The translations under genes were made by a program, and so were the position numbers. Below are positions 43,664 to 52,161 of a stretch of DNA of 57,388 bases, in pieces. The notes under the pieces were generated by a model that saw only the letters and a list, made by a program, of their open reading frames with translations, did no database searches and was not told the DNA's origin. The stretch lies in contig NZ_JALPRJ010000056.1 in NCBI RefSeq assembly GCF_030464885.1, positions 1 to 57,388 of the forward strand, given 5' to 3'. The stretch's first letter is position 1, and every line of letters starts with the position of its first letter. Source of the DNA: Caballeronia sp. SEWSISQ10-4 2 (lineage in GTDB: Bacteria; Pseudomonadota; Gammaproteobacteria; Burkholderiales; Burkholderiaceae).

Positions 43664-43677
43664 TTTGTGATCACAAA
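43664..43677. promoter_or_regulatory. GntR operator site C (first GntR promoter)
   Basis: TTTGTGATCACAAA, a perfect 14-bp palindrome 83 bases upstream of the first GntR gene. A looser GTGAT-N5-ATCAC element lies closer to the gene at 43733-43747. Autoregulation is likely. Confidence 0.75.
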
Positions 43678-43760
43678 ATAAGGTAATATGGTTCCTGCGA
43701 ACAGCACCATTGCCTGTTGCGGGTGGCGGTGTGTGATTCGAGATCACTATCGGAGTACAA

Positions 43761-44534
43761 ATGGACAGTCTGATTATCGACAAGGGAAAACCTGTTCAGT
43801 CGACTGAGGACGACCAGCCCGCAGTATCAAAATTGAGTAACGTCGCCCTGCGCGAGCGCGTCTACGACGAGTTGGCCAATGCGCTGCGTGCGGGACGCTT
43901 CGCCCCGGCGACGATGGTCACTATCCGTGGCCTGGCAGAAATGCTCGGCACCAGCACCATGCCCGTTCGCGAAGCGGTCAGCAGACTGGTGACAGAGCGG
44001 GCACTGGAAATGTTGCCTAACCGCACCCTGCGCGTGCCAACCATTTCGTCGGCCATGCTCGATGAACTCATCGACACGCGCGCAACCGTAGAGGGCCGTG
44101 CGGCGGCGCTCGCCGCGCAACGGATGACTCCCGCAGAATTCTCGCGAATCAAGGCGGCCAATGAAGCGTATGGCCACGCGCTGGACGCTGGCGATATGGC
44201 GGGCGCTGTTGCCGCTAACGAGCAACTCCATTTCGCCATCTATCGTGCGGCCCGGTCGGCGCTTCTTCTATCGATCATTGAAACGTTGTGGCTCCAGAGC
44301 GGACCGTATCTGGCGTCGGTCATGAAGAAGATGCACGTCGCAGCGGATTCTTTGCATGACCGCGGTGTCATGCACCACTTCAACATTCTTGCGGCACTCG
44401 CGAAGCGGGACCCCGAAGCCGCCAGTTCTGCCGTTCAGGCTGACATTCTCGACGCGGCAGAATGGTACAAACATCAGCTCTTCGTTGACGGTGCAGCCGA
44501 GGCCGAGCCGGCCAGACCACGTAAGCGGAAGTAA
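43761..44534 (+). CDS. GntR-family (FCD) transcriptional regulator, first paralogue
   Basis: A 257-residue FadR-C-terminal-domain regulator. The winged helix has LRERVYDELANALRAGRFAP and GTSTMPVREAVSRLVTERAL (~54-73). The FCD ligand domain carries metal-type His residues (EQLHFAIYRAA, HHFNILAALAKRDPEAA). GGAG precedes ATG 43761. It is roughly three-quarters identical by eye to the second paralogue at 55785, and the TTTGTGATCACAAA sites flank both. It probably represses the catabolic regulon in the absence of an acidic effector. Confidence 0.92.
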   Translation: MDSLIIDKGKPVQSTEDDQPAVSKLSNVALRERVYDELANALRAGRFAPATMVTIRGLAEMLGTSTMPVREAVSRLVTERALEMLPNRTLRVPTISSAMLDELIDTRATVEGRAAALAAQRMTPAEFSRIKAANEAYGHALDAGDMAGAVAANEQLHFAIYRAARSALLLSIIETLWLQSGPYLASVMKKMHVAADSLHDRGVMHHFNILAALAKRDPEAASSAVQADILDAAEWYKHQLFVDGAAEAEPARPRKRK

Positions 44535-44591
44535 GCTAACCTGCGCCTCACGCATGGGGCAATCGCGGCATGGGGCAACCACGGAGTGAAT

Positions 44592-44620
44592 AAAAGCCTG
44601 CGCAACTTGTGCAGGCTTTT
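44592..44620. terminator. Bidirectional Rho-independent terminator
   Basis: AAAAGCCTGC (44592-44601), 9-base loop, GCAGGCTTTT (44611-44620) then T: a 10-bp stem with A run on one side and T run on the other. It serves both the GntR gene and the convergent carbonic-anhydrase operon. Confidence 0.88.
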
Positions 44621-44628
44621 TGCTGGCG

Positions 44629-45162
44629 TCAGCCGCAGGTGATCGGCGGCGAATCGAGCACCGACAAATAGTGCGCAGCGTTGCGCACATATTCCTCCGC
44701 GGCCCATTCCAGCTCTTTGACTTCTTCATCAGTCAGCGTTCTGATGACCTTGCCGGGTGAACCCATGACGAGAGCGCGCTCGGGAATAACCTTTCCCGGT
44801 GGAATGAGCGAGTTCGCACCGATCAGGGCGTTCCTGCCAATGACTGCTCCGTCCAGGACGGTCGCGCCAATGCCGATGAGCGCGCCGTCCTCAACCGTGC
44901 AGCCATGTAGCTTTGCAGCATGGCCGATGGTTACCCCGCGTCCAATATTGACCGGAAAGCCTGGGTCAGCGTGGATGATGACTCCGTCCTGAACGTTGCT
45001 GGTCGTACCGATGCGGATAGCTGCGACGTCGCCGCGAAGGACCGCGCCGAACCACACCGACGCTTTCTCTTCGAGCTGTACTGAGCCGATGAGGATTGCA
45101 TTCGGCGCGACAAAGCATTCCGGACCGACTGACGGCGTCGCGCCCTGAAAGGTCAGAATCAC
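44629..45162 (-). CDS. Gamma-carbonic-anhydrase-family protein
   Basis: A 177-residue left-handed beta-helix protein of hexapeptide repeats (FVAPNAILIGSVQL, VTIGHAAKLHGC). The three zinc-ligand His of gamma-carbonic anhydrases are visible at 64 (IIHAD), 81 (TIGHAA) and 86 (KLHGC). The gene starts with GTG at 45162, only 2 bases after the HyuB stop, with GGAG inside the HyuB end, so it is translationally coupled. It would supply or remove bicarbonate near the HyuAB enzyme. Some relatives (PaaY-like) are instead thioesterases, so activity is unproven. Confidence 0.85.
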   Translation of the reverse strand: MILTFQGATPSVGPECFVAPNAILIGSVQLEEKASVWFGAVLRGDVAAIRIGTTSNVQDGVIIHADPGFPVNIGRGVTIGHAAKLHGCTVEDGALIGIGATVLDGAVIGRNALIGANSLIPPGKVIPERALVMGSPGKVIRTLTDEEVKELEWAAEEYVRNAAHYLSVLDSPPITCG

Positions 45163-45164
45163 TT

Positions 45165-46970
45165 TTAGGCTCCGGCGGAAGCGGAGATCGCTTCGAGCGT
45201 AGCTGCGCGCAACGCATCCGTTGCTGCGGTGTCCACCTTGCTAGCGGGGGAGAGAACCACGCCATAGATGGAGCGGGCCCGCTCACGCGACAAGTAGCCT
45301 TCTTCCACGTCGCGACGCACCAGTTCCGGGTCGCGCATTTCGGGTCGCCCGTAACCGCCGCCGCCGCAGGAGTACGACAGCACCGTCTCGCCATCTGCCA
45401 GATGAAGCATCGCTCCGCCAGGCAGTTCAACGAGCTCACCGGATTTCAGCCGCTTGAACTGGCTGGAGTTCGCACCAGCCAGGCCGCCGCGCACGCCCTT
45501 GGGTCCATTGATCGTGCCATCGCTGACATAGCCCACCTGCATTTCGCAGCCGACAGGACCGAACTCGACGTACATGCTTCGTGCGCCGTTGTGGCGTCCC
45601 GCTCCTTCGCTATCCTGCACAAATCTGCGGGTGCGCACGAGAAGCGGATGGCGCATTTCGTCGAGCTCCACGCTATCCTGGAAGCACAGCCCCGCGTTGC
45701 CGACGTGCCCGATGGTTTGCCATGCATCCGCGTGCGGACCTGCGGCGCCGCCGGTAAATCCCAGGAACAACTGGTTGATGAAGCGGTGTCCGGTCGTCGG
45801 GTCGATACCCGAGATGACACCGATTGCGGGCGGAATCACCGCGCCGCATTCCGCGAGGCCTGCACCTTCATCCATTTCAGCCATCGCCGTCTGCACCGAG
45901 TTGGCAACGCGGTCGGCCATATTGGTCGTTGCCACTGAGCACGACGTCGGATGCAGCGGGATGCCGACTACGCAATTTTCGCGCAGCAGTATGTCGATGC
46001 GACGGAACGCCCCGGCATTCTTCGGAACGGTGTGCTCGACACTGTTGAAAATGCCAACCATCGCTGCCGTGCGCGCGGTAGCCTCGCTCAGATTCAGGCC
46101 GCAGGGCAGGCAGTCCGGGTTGTCGCGCAGGTCGACCTGAATACGTCCGCTTTCTGCGTCCACCGTAACCACAGCCTGGATCGTGACGCCTTCTTCAGGC
46201 ATGCCGGGAAAGAGCGGGTCGTGTGTACTTGAGCGGGTCGCCTGACCGGAAGCGAGCTTCTTGATTGCACCGATCATCCGTTGCTCGGAATAGTCGAGGT
46301 AGTCGCGTGCGTAGTCGTCCAGCGTGTCCCAGCCGATTTCCCTGGCGAGATTCACCAGTTCGCGCTCGCCGATGCGGGCAGCACCCATCATCGCCAGATA
46401 GTCGCCCCACCATTGCTCGGGTACACGAATGCGCATCTTGCACATGCGAACGATGTCGTCGATGTTCTTGTAATCCTGCTGCACCTTCACGGCCGGGAAA
46501 ATCAGCGCGCCCTCGTGGTAGACGTCACGCGCAGAACCCATGTACGTGGTCGGCTCCGAATTGCCGCAGTCGGCCTGGTGCGCCTTGGCTACCACGGTGA
46601 AGCGATGTACACCGTCGTCGTCCATCACGGGCACGAGAATCGTGTGGTCGGCAGGGTGGGAGCAACCATGGTACGGCGAGTTATGCAGATACGCATCGCC
46701 GCGGCGCAATTCCGGATGAAACGACTTCATTGAGGCAGCCATCATGTCCGGGCCGCACAACACGTGAATGGGCAGACTCTCTGCGGCTGCAAGCAAATGG
46801 CAGTCGGCAGTGACGATGCAGCACGAGAAGTCGCGTGCGATGTTCAACACGCCCGAGCGGCCGCTGCGCAGCAGGGTATTGGCCATCTTGCGGGCGACGC
46901 CTTCAAGGCGGTTAGTCAGCAGCGCGAGCTTGACGCCGTCGGTGACCGGTCGGTTGTTGGGTTGGTTCAT
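45165..46970 (-). CDS. HyuB-family subunit (hydantoinase B/oxoprolinase/carboxylase)
   Basis: A 601-residue protein of the hydantoinase-B family, also found in acetone and acetophenone carboxylases. Hallmarks are DGVKLALLTNRLEGVARKMA at the start, a His-rich HNSPYHGCSHPADHTILVPV (~155-174) and the Gly-rich late SYSCGGGGYGRP. GGAG precedes the ATG, 15 bases after HyuA. It pairs with HyuA as an ATP-dependent amidohydrolase or carboxylase. Length is nearer hydantoinase B than acetone carboxylase alpha (which is longer), which leaves both options open. Confidence 0.9.
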   Translation of the reverse strand: MNQPNNRPVTDGVKLALLTNRLEGVARKMANTLLRSGRSGVLNIARDFSCCIVTADCHLLAAAESLPIHVLCGPDMMAASMKSFHPELRRGDAYLHNSPYHGCSHPADHTILVPVMDDDGVHRFTVVAKAHQADCGNSEPTTYMGSARDVYHEGALIFPAVKVQQDYKNIDDIVRMCKMRIRVPEQWWGDYLAMMGAARIGERELVNLAREIGWDTLDDYARDYLDYSEQRMIGAIKKLASGQATRSSTHDPLFPGMPEEGVTIQAVVTVDAESGRIQVDLRDNPDCLPCGLNLSEATARTAAMVGIFNSVEHTVPKNAGAFRRIDILLRENCVVGIPLHPTSCSVATTNMADRVANSVQTAMAEMDEGAGLAECGAVIPPAIGVISGIDPTTGHRFINQLFLGFTGGAAGPHADAWQTIGHVGNAGLCFQDSVELDEMRHPLLVRTRRFVQDSEGAGRHNGARSMYVEFGPVGCEMQVGYVSDGTINGPKGVRGGLAGANSSQFKRLKSGELVELPGGAMLHLADGETVLSYSCGGGGYGRPEMRDPELVRRDVEEGYLSRERARSIYGVVLSPASKVDTAATDALRAATLEAISASAGA

Positions 46971-46985
46971 GTGTGTTCTCCTCGA

Positions 46986-49058
46986 TTAATCGCGACCGGG
47001 GATGATCGACAGGCTGCCGCTCGGACGGCGCTCCGCGATCGAGCCGGGGTTAATGACCACCGTCGTGAACGACGATTCCACGATAGCGGGCCCAGAAACC
47101 GGTTCGCCGGGCTGCATCGCTTCGAAACGAAGCACTGCGCTGTCCAGGAAGCCCTTGCCAGCAAAGTAGGCCTTTCGCACCGGGTTCACGATTGCTTTCG
47201 CGCTCGAGTGGGCGAGCGTTGCACCTTCCCGCTTGCGAATCCGGCACGAGACGTTCGCGCTCCAGCCGACGATTTCGATCTGCGAGCCGCTGTCGCGGAT
47301 GGCGAAAACTTCTTCGTGGGCCTTATGGAAACCTTCGATTAATTCTTTGACGTCTTCCTCGGTTTCGATCGTGGAGCCACTGAGCGGCACGTCGAGTTCC
47401 CACACCTGTTCCGGATAACGCGCCTGAGCGAGCAGTGTGATCGTCTGTTCAAACGAACCCTTGCCGGGGCCTTGGATGAATTCCTTGCATCTGGTGTAGA
47501 GACCTGCCAGCACACTACGAACACCGTCATAGTCAAATGCGCCGCTGCGAGCGAAGTGAGTAGCGGAGAACTGGGATGTCAACTCCGACATCATGGCGCC
47601 TGCCGCGCTCATCGTTGCACCGACCTGCGGGATGACGAGGCGCGGAGAATCGAGTCGCCGGGCAATCAGTACCGAGTTCAGGCCCGCTGCACCCCCACCG
47701 CCGATCAGCACGGCTTCACGCGGATCGATACCCTGGTTGATGGTGATGTCGAAGATGGCCTGCACCATGTTTTCGGTAGCGATGGTGATGATTGCAGCTG
47801 CAGCTTCTTCGATCGACAAGCCAAGCGGCTTCGCGACAAACTTTTCGATGGCGTTGCGCGATGCCGGCGCGTCGAGCTTCATGGTCCCGCCGAGGAAAAA
47901 GTCCGGATCGATGTAGCCCAGCGCAAGCGATGCGTCGGTCACGGTCGGCTGCGTTCCTCCGCGCCCGTAACATACGGGACCCGGCGCAGCGCCTGCGCTC
48001 TTCGGTCCGACGTGCAGCATGCCCCCGTCGTCAACCCATGCGATCGAGCCGCCGCCGGCGCCGACGCTTTTCACGTCGACAGAGGGAAAGCCCGTCATGA
48101 TGCCGCGGTAGGGCGCGCCAATCCAGGTTTCACGCGAGGAAGGAATGCGGTCGCGACGCACAAGGCTCACGTCGTATGTCGTGCCGCCGGTATCCGCGAT
48201 GATGGCCGTGTCGGCCTGCTCATCCACCTGGGCAAAATACCGGCCCGACACCGGAGCCATCGACGGACCGGAATTGATCAGGTGAATTGGCGTTTCGGCT
48301 ACGTGTGCGGCGTCGATAACGCCGCCTTGCGACGTGACAACGACGACCCGCCCCGGAAAACCGGCCTCACCCAGACGGTCGACAAGCGTGTGCATGTAGG
48401 CGCGCATCATAGGTTTGAGCGATGCGTCAATACAGGCTGACGACGCGCGACGGAACTCGCGGGGAATCGGATTGAGCTGATGCGACAGCGTATAGGGCAC
48501 GCCGGACAGGTGTTTCTCGAGTAGCTCGCCGATTCTCAGTTCGTGCGCAGGATTGACGACCGACCACAACAGGCAGACCGCTACAGCTTCAACGGCCGCA
48601 TCCCGCATTTCGGCGCAGATATTTTCGAACGCCTTTTCGTCGAGCGGGTGCAGCTCGTGGCCGTCGGCCAGCATCCGGCCCGGCACTTCCCACGTCAGTG
48701 CACGCGGAACAAACGGCTCCGGATACGGGACGGTGAAATTGAAAGGCTCAAGGCGTCCGCCTTCACGCAACGTCAGGATGTCCCTGTGCCCCGCCGGCAC
48801 GATCAGCGCGGTTCGCGCCGTGTTGCCGGTGATGATCGCGTTGATGGCGTGGGTGGTGCCATAGATGAACATCTCGCCACGCTGCAACATCGCCGCGCGA
48901 TCAAGTTCGAGACCGTCGGCCGCGACCTGCAGTGCGTCCAGCACGCCGCTGATCGGGTCCGCTGGTGTCGTCGGTGACTTGAACATGTGAAGACTACCGT
49001 CGTCATCCTCGACGATAAGGTCGGTAAACGTACCCCCGGTATCGACTGCGAAACGCAT
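46986..49058 (-). CDS. HyuA-family subunit (hydantoinase A/oxoprolinase/carboxylase)
   Basis: A 690-residue ATP-binding subunit. The N-terminal actin-like/ASKHA phosphate loop is VDTGGTFTDLIVED and the second loop is IADTGGTTYDVSLV. The central VKSVGAGGGSIAWVDDGG and AGAAPGPVCYGRGG are family signatures. Such subunits activate their substrate or bicarbonate with ATP. First gene of the HyuA-HyuB-carbonic-anhydrase operon; ATG follows AGGAG. A perfect 18-bp GntR palindrome lies 85 bases upstream, and the operon is divergent from SDR-SDR-BKACE. Confidence 0.9.
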   Translation of the reverse strand: MRFAVDTGGTFTDLIVEDDDGSLHMFKSPTTPADPISGVLDALQVAADGLELDRAAMLQRGEMFIYGTTHAINAIITGNTARTALIVPAGHRDILTLREGGRLEPFNFTVPYPEPFVPRALTWEVPGRMLADGHELHPLDEKAFENICAEMRDAAVEAVAVCLLWSVVNPAHELRIGELLEKHLSGVPYTLSHQLNPIPREFRRASSACIDASLKPMMRAYMHTLVDRLGEAGFPGRVVVVTSQGGVIDAAHVAETPIHLINSGPSMAPVSGRYFAQVDEQADTAIIADTGGTTYDVSLVRRDRIPSSRETWIGAPYRGIMTGFPSVDVKSVGAGGGSIAWVDDGGMLHVGPKSAGAAPGPVCYGRGGTQPTVTDASLALGYIDPDFFLGGTMKLDAPASRNAIEKFVAKPLGLSIEEAAAAIITIATENMVQAIFDITINQGIDPREAVLIGGGGAAGLNSVLIARRLDSPRLVIPQVGATMSAAGAMMSELTSQFSATHFARSGAFDYDGVRSVLAGLYTRCKEFIQGPGKGSFEQTITLLAQARYPEQVWELDVPLSGSTIETEEDVKELIEGFHKAHEEVFAIRDSGSQIEIVGWSANVSCRIRKREGATLAHSSAKAIVNPVRKAYFAGKGFLDSAVLRFEAMQPGEPVSGPAIVESSFTTVVINPGSIAERRPSGSLSIIPGRD

Positions 49059-49142
49059 AAGGCTCTCCTGATAGACAAATTGCGGATTCAGCGATCGTCT
49101 CGTGCGCCGATCGGTGCTCTCTGCGCAAAGTATATATTCCGA

Positions 49143-49160
49143 TATTTGTGATCACAAATA
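49143..49160. promoter_or_regulatory. GntR operator site D (HyuA promoter), 18-bp perfect palindrome
   Basis: TATTTGTGATCACAAATA, one of the two longest sites in the window, 84 bases upstream of HyuA and 108 bases (centre to centre) from site E on the SDR side. Confidence 0.8.
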
Positions 49161-49254
49161 GAAAATAAAACATCGAGGTGATTTAAGGGTTTAACCTGAT
49201 ATATTCATAGATATGACGGGAATTATGCTCTGTTTGTTTAAATTTATGTTGATA

Positions 49255-49264
49255 TGTGATCACA
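49255..49264. promoter_or_regulatory. GntR operator site E (SDR-BKACE promoter)
   Basis: TGTGATCACA with a following AAA, 85 bases before the first SDR gene. With site D it brackets the divergent promoter region, which is very A+T rich (49140-49255). Confidence 0.7.
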
Positions 49265-49349
49265 AAAAGCTTAGCCTTTTGACATGTGGCGGCCACGGTG
49301 CAGAAGTGCCAGGGCGTTCGGTGTGATGACATGAACTGAAGGGGGTGTG

Positions 49350-50117
49350 ATGAGCGATAACGGCAAGGTAGTGGTAGTGACGGGCGGTTCCGGTGGCATC
49401 GGCGAGGCGGTGGCGCATCGTCTCTCGCGTGACGGATACCGCGTGGCCGTTGTGGCAAGCTCGAACGTGGAAAAGGCTGAGAAAGTTGCCGCCGCGATTC
49501 GCGCGAAAGGGGGTGACGCGACTGGCTTTGCCTGTGACGTGCGTGATGCCGACGCGGTGCAAGGCTTGATCGAGAGCGTCGTCAACAGGTTCGGCAAGAT
49601 CGACACGCTGGTGAACGCAGCGGGGGTGTTCAAACCGACGCCGGCTGGCAGCGCCGCGCTGCAAGACGTCAATCAGATGATCGACATCAATCTGCGCGGC
49701 ACGTGGAACACTATCAATGCCGTCGTGCCCCGCCTGAAAGCAAATGGCGGCGGCAAGATAGTCAATATCGCATCGGTTGCAGGTCTCACGGGTTTCGGCA
49801 CCTACGCGATTTACTGCGCAACCAAAGCCGGCATCGTGATGATGACGCGCGCGCTCGCCTGCGAAGTGGGACGCGAAAACATCAACGTCAACTGCGTCGC
49901 GCCGGGCAATACCGCTACCGGAATGAACGACGACATTCGCAATGATCCCGGGATGCAAGGTCTGCGCGACTTCATGGCCGCGCGCACGCCGAGCACGCGG
50001 ACCTTCTCTGAGCCGGGGGACATCGCTGGGGCCATCTCTTTCCTCGCCTCCGATTCCGCACGTGCGATGCACGGCAGCTGCCTGCTGATGGACGAGGGTA
50101 TCTCCGCCGGGCTCTGA
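49350..50117 (+). CDS. SDR-family oxidoreductase (first of pair)
   Basis: A 255-residue short-chain dehydrogenase. The cofactor motif is VVVTGGSGGIGEAV, NAG region LVNAAGVFKPT, active site Ser in IVNIASVAGLTG and YCATKAG, and tail GSCLLMDEGISAGL. AAGGGGG is a short distance upstream of ATG 49350; GTG 49347 is an alternative. It likely oxidises a secondary alcohol or reduces a ketone in the regulon's pathway; the substrate is unknown. Confidence 0.88.
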   Translation: MSDNGKVVVVTGGSGGIGEAVAHRLSRDGYRVAVVASSNVEKAEKVAAAIRAKGGDATGFACDVRDADAVQGLIESVVNRFGKIDTLVNAAGVFKPTPAGSAALQDVNQMIDINLRGTWNTINAVVPRLKANGGGKIVNIASVAGLTGFGTYAIYCATKAGIVMMTRALACEVGRENINVNCVAPGNTATGMNDDIRNDPGMQGLRDFMAARTPSTRTFSEPGDIAGAISFLASDSARAMHGSCLLMDEGISAGL

Positions 50118-50172
50118 AAGTCGATGCGGTAAGCGTCGTAGCAGAGTGCGGCGCGATGTGTGAATTAACTAC

Positions 50173-50203
50173 GGCGCCCGCCGTCGCAAACGGGGCGGGC
50201 GCC
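50173..50203. repeat. Strong G+C hairpin between the two SDR genes
   Basis: GGCGCCCGCC (50173-50182) and GGCGGGCGCC (50194-50203) form a 10-bp stem with an 11-base loop. There is no T run after it, so it is more likely an mRNA-stability or attenuation element than a terminator. Confidence 0.5.
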
Positions 50204-50222
50204 TCTGATCGTGAGGATGTCC

Positions 50223-50984
50223 ATGCAGGAAACAGTCATCGTAACTGGCGGCGCGGATAGCGTAGGCCGCGTGATCGCGGAGCAGTTCATCGCTCGCGGC
50301 GCTCGTGTGCATATCTGTGATGTGCGCGCGGAAGCGGTTGACGCCACGCTTGCAGCGAATCCCGGCATGACCGGGACCGTTGCAAACGTCGGCAATCCGG
50401 CGCAGGTGGCGCAGGTCATTGAAGACTCTCAGCGCGCCTTCGGCGATGCCTCGGTGCTAGTCAACAACGTTGGCGTCGCCGGGCCGCGCGCTGCTTTCGA
50501 AGACATCACAGACGATGCCTGGCGTGAGACCTTCGATATCAATCTCGGTGGCATGTTCCAGTTCATGAAACATGTAGTGCCCGCCATGAAACGCAACCGT
50601 CACGGCGCCATCATCAATTTCTCCACCGGCTCGACTCGGACCCGTTTGCCGAGGCGTACTGCTTATGTTGTGTCCAAGGCGGCTGTTGAAGCGCTGACCC
50701 TGAACGCGGCCCGGGAACTCGGTCCGTTCAACGTCCGTTGCAATGCGATCCTGCCCGGCATGATCGACAACGAGCGCATGCGACGCATCGTGGCCAATAT
50801 TGCCTCGGAAAGCGGTCGCACTGCTGACGAGGTTGAGTCCGACTATCTGAAATACATTTCGCTGCGTACCAAGGTGCAGCCCGACGATCTCGCTCAAATG
50901 GTCCTTTTTCTCGCCTCCAGTGCGGCGTCGAAGGTCACGGGCGAACTGATAGCCGTTAGCGGCAATGTTGAATGGGAAATCTAG
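50223..50984 (+). CDS. SDR-family oxidoreductase (second of pair)
   Basis: A 253-residue short-chain dehydrogenase. TGGADSVGRVIAEQFIARG is a slightly unusual Gly motif (TGGxDSVG). The active site is INFSTGSTRTRLPRR followed by YVVSKAAVEALTL, and the tail is GELIAVSGNVEWEI. ATG 50223 is favoured by GAGG 6 bases upstream; GTG 50211 and ATG 50217 are also in frame. The BKACE gene begins 1 base after its stop, so the two are coupled. Sequence differs enough from the first SDR to expect another step. Confidence 0.88.
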   Translation: MQETVIVTGGADSVGRVIAEQFIARGARVHICDVRAEAVDATLAANPGMTGTVANVGNPAQVAQVIEDSQRAFGDASVLVNNVGVAGPRAAFEDITDDAWRETFDINLGGMFQFMKHVVPAMKRNRHGAIINFSTGSTRTRLPRRTAYVVSKAAVEALTLNAARELGPFNVRCNAILPGMIDNERMRRIVANIASESGRTADEVESDYLKYISLRTKVQPDDLAQMVLFLASSAASKVTGELIAVSGNVEWEI

Positions 50985-50985
50985 C

Positions 50986-51879
50986 ATGTCCAGAAAAGTC
51001 ATCCTGACCTGCGCGGTCACCGGCAACGCTCCTTTTAACCCGAAGCATCCGGCGATGCCCATCACGCCGGCGCAAATTGCCGATGCTTGCGTTGAAGCGG
51101 CAAAGGCTGGTGCTTCAGTGGCGCACATTCACGTGCGCGATCCTGAAACTGGCGGGGGCAGCCGCGACCCGAAGCTGTTCAAGGAAGTCGTCGACCGCGT
51201 TCGTCAGTCGGGCACGGACATCATCCTCAACCTGACGTGTGGGCTCGGCGCATTTTTCTTGCCGGATCCGGAAGACGAGGCACGCGCGCTGCCTGAAAGC
51301 GATGTTATTCCTGTCGCCGAACGTGTTCGTCACCTCGAAGAATGTCTGCCGGAAATCGCATCGCTCGACATTACGACCGGCAACCAGGTCGAAGGCACTC
51401 TGGAGTTCGTCTACCTGAACACGACACGCACGTTGCGTGCGATGGCCAAGCGCTTTCAGGAACTGGGTGTCAAGCCCGAGCTGGAAGTGTTCAGTGCTGG
51501 CGACATCTTGTTTGGCAAGTCGCTCATCAGCGACGGCCTTATCGACGGCGTTCCGCTGTTCCAGATGGTTCTCGGGGTCTTGTGGGGCGCGCCGGCCACC
51601 ACTGAAACGATGATCTATCAACGCAACCTGATTCCGGAAAACGCGCAGTGGGCGGCCTTCGGAATCGCGCGTGACGAAATGCCGATGGTTGCTCAGTCGG
51701 CGTTGCTCGGCGGCAATGTGCGTGTCGGTCTCGAAGACAACCTTTACCTCAGCCGCGGCGTGTTCGCGAACAACGGGCAACTGGTTGAGCGCGCGAGTAC
51801 CATCATCAACCATCTCGGCATGTCGGTCGCGACGCCTGCCGAAGCGCGCGAAATCATGCAACTGAAGACCTCGCAGTAA
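50986..51879 (+). CDS. BKACE-family beta-keto acid cleavage enzyme
   Basis: A 297-residue TIM-barrel enzyme of the 3-keto-5-aminohexanoate-cleavage (BKACE) family, which condenses a beta-keto acid with acetyl-CoA to give acetoacetate and a CoA ester. Zinc ligands His47 and His49 are in VAHIHVRDPETGGGS, and the later Glu of VGLEDNLYLS completes the site. The N-terminal TCAVTGNAPFNPKHP differs from the amino-acid-binding version. ATG 50986 is used, one base after the SDR stop. It suits a pathway in which a ketone is carboxylated to a beta-keto acid. Confidence 0.9.
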   Translation: MSRKVILTCAVTGNAPFNPKHPAMPITPAQIADACVEAAKAGASVAHIHVRDPETGGGSRDPKLFKEVVDRVRQSGTDIILNLTCGLGAFFLPDPEDEARALPESDVIPVAERVRHLEECLPEIASLDITTGNQVEGTLEFVYLNTTRTLRAMAKRFQELGVKPELEVFSAGDILFGKSLISDGLIDGVPLFQMVLGVLWGAPATTETMIYQRNLIPENAQWAAFGIARDEMPMVAQSALLGGNVRVGLEDNLYLSRGVFANNGQLVERASTIINHLGMSVATPAEAREIMQLKTSQ

Positions 51880-51925
51880 GAAGGCGGATTTGGACACCGA
51901 CCAGCCATGTCTGAAGGAGCCGTCG

Positions 51926-52113
51926 ATGGCAAAGCCGTTCGCCTCGGAAGCAGCCGAAAAGATTTGTAGTGCGGCTATCCAGGCGCTTGGTGGCGACGGT
52001 TACACGAAAGACTTGCCGGTGCAGCCGATCTATCGGGACGCGTCATCTGGATTTATGAAGGAACGAGCGGCGTGCAGCGCATGGTCATTGGTCGTGCAGT
52101 GGCCAAGGCGTAA
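51926..52113 (+). pseudogene. C-terminal remnant of an acyl-CoA dehydrogenase
   Basis: ATG 51926, with AAGGAG upstream, opens directly into ASEAAEKICSAAIQALGGDG, the final part of acyl-CoA dehydrogenases. About position 52035 the homology moves to another frame: RVIWIYEGTSGVQRMVIGRA, ending at TAA 52113. The N-terminal 300+ residues are absent and a frameshift splits the rest, so it is nonfunctional. It sits after BKACE, indicating that the ancestral operon once included a dehydrogenase step. Confidence 0.8.
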
Positions 52114-52161
52114 CGGTCGCGGAAGAAATGCGTAGTCCCGTCAATTTTCCAACTCAAAGCG

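Noticed and set aside
47472..48440. Plus-strand frame of 322 codons within HyuA
   Set aside because: Antisense to a clearly conserved gene, with Arg/His/Cys-rich composition and no domain.
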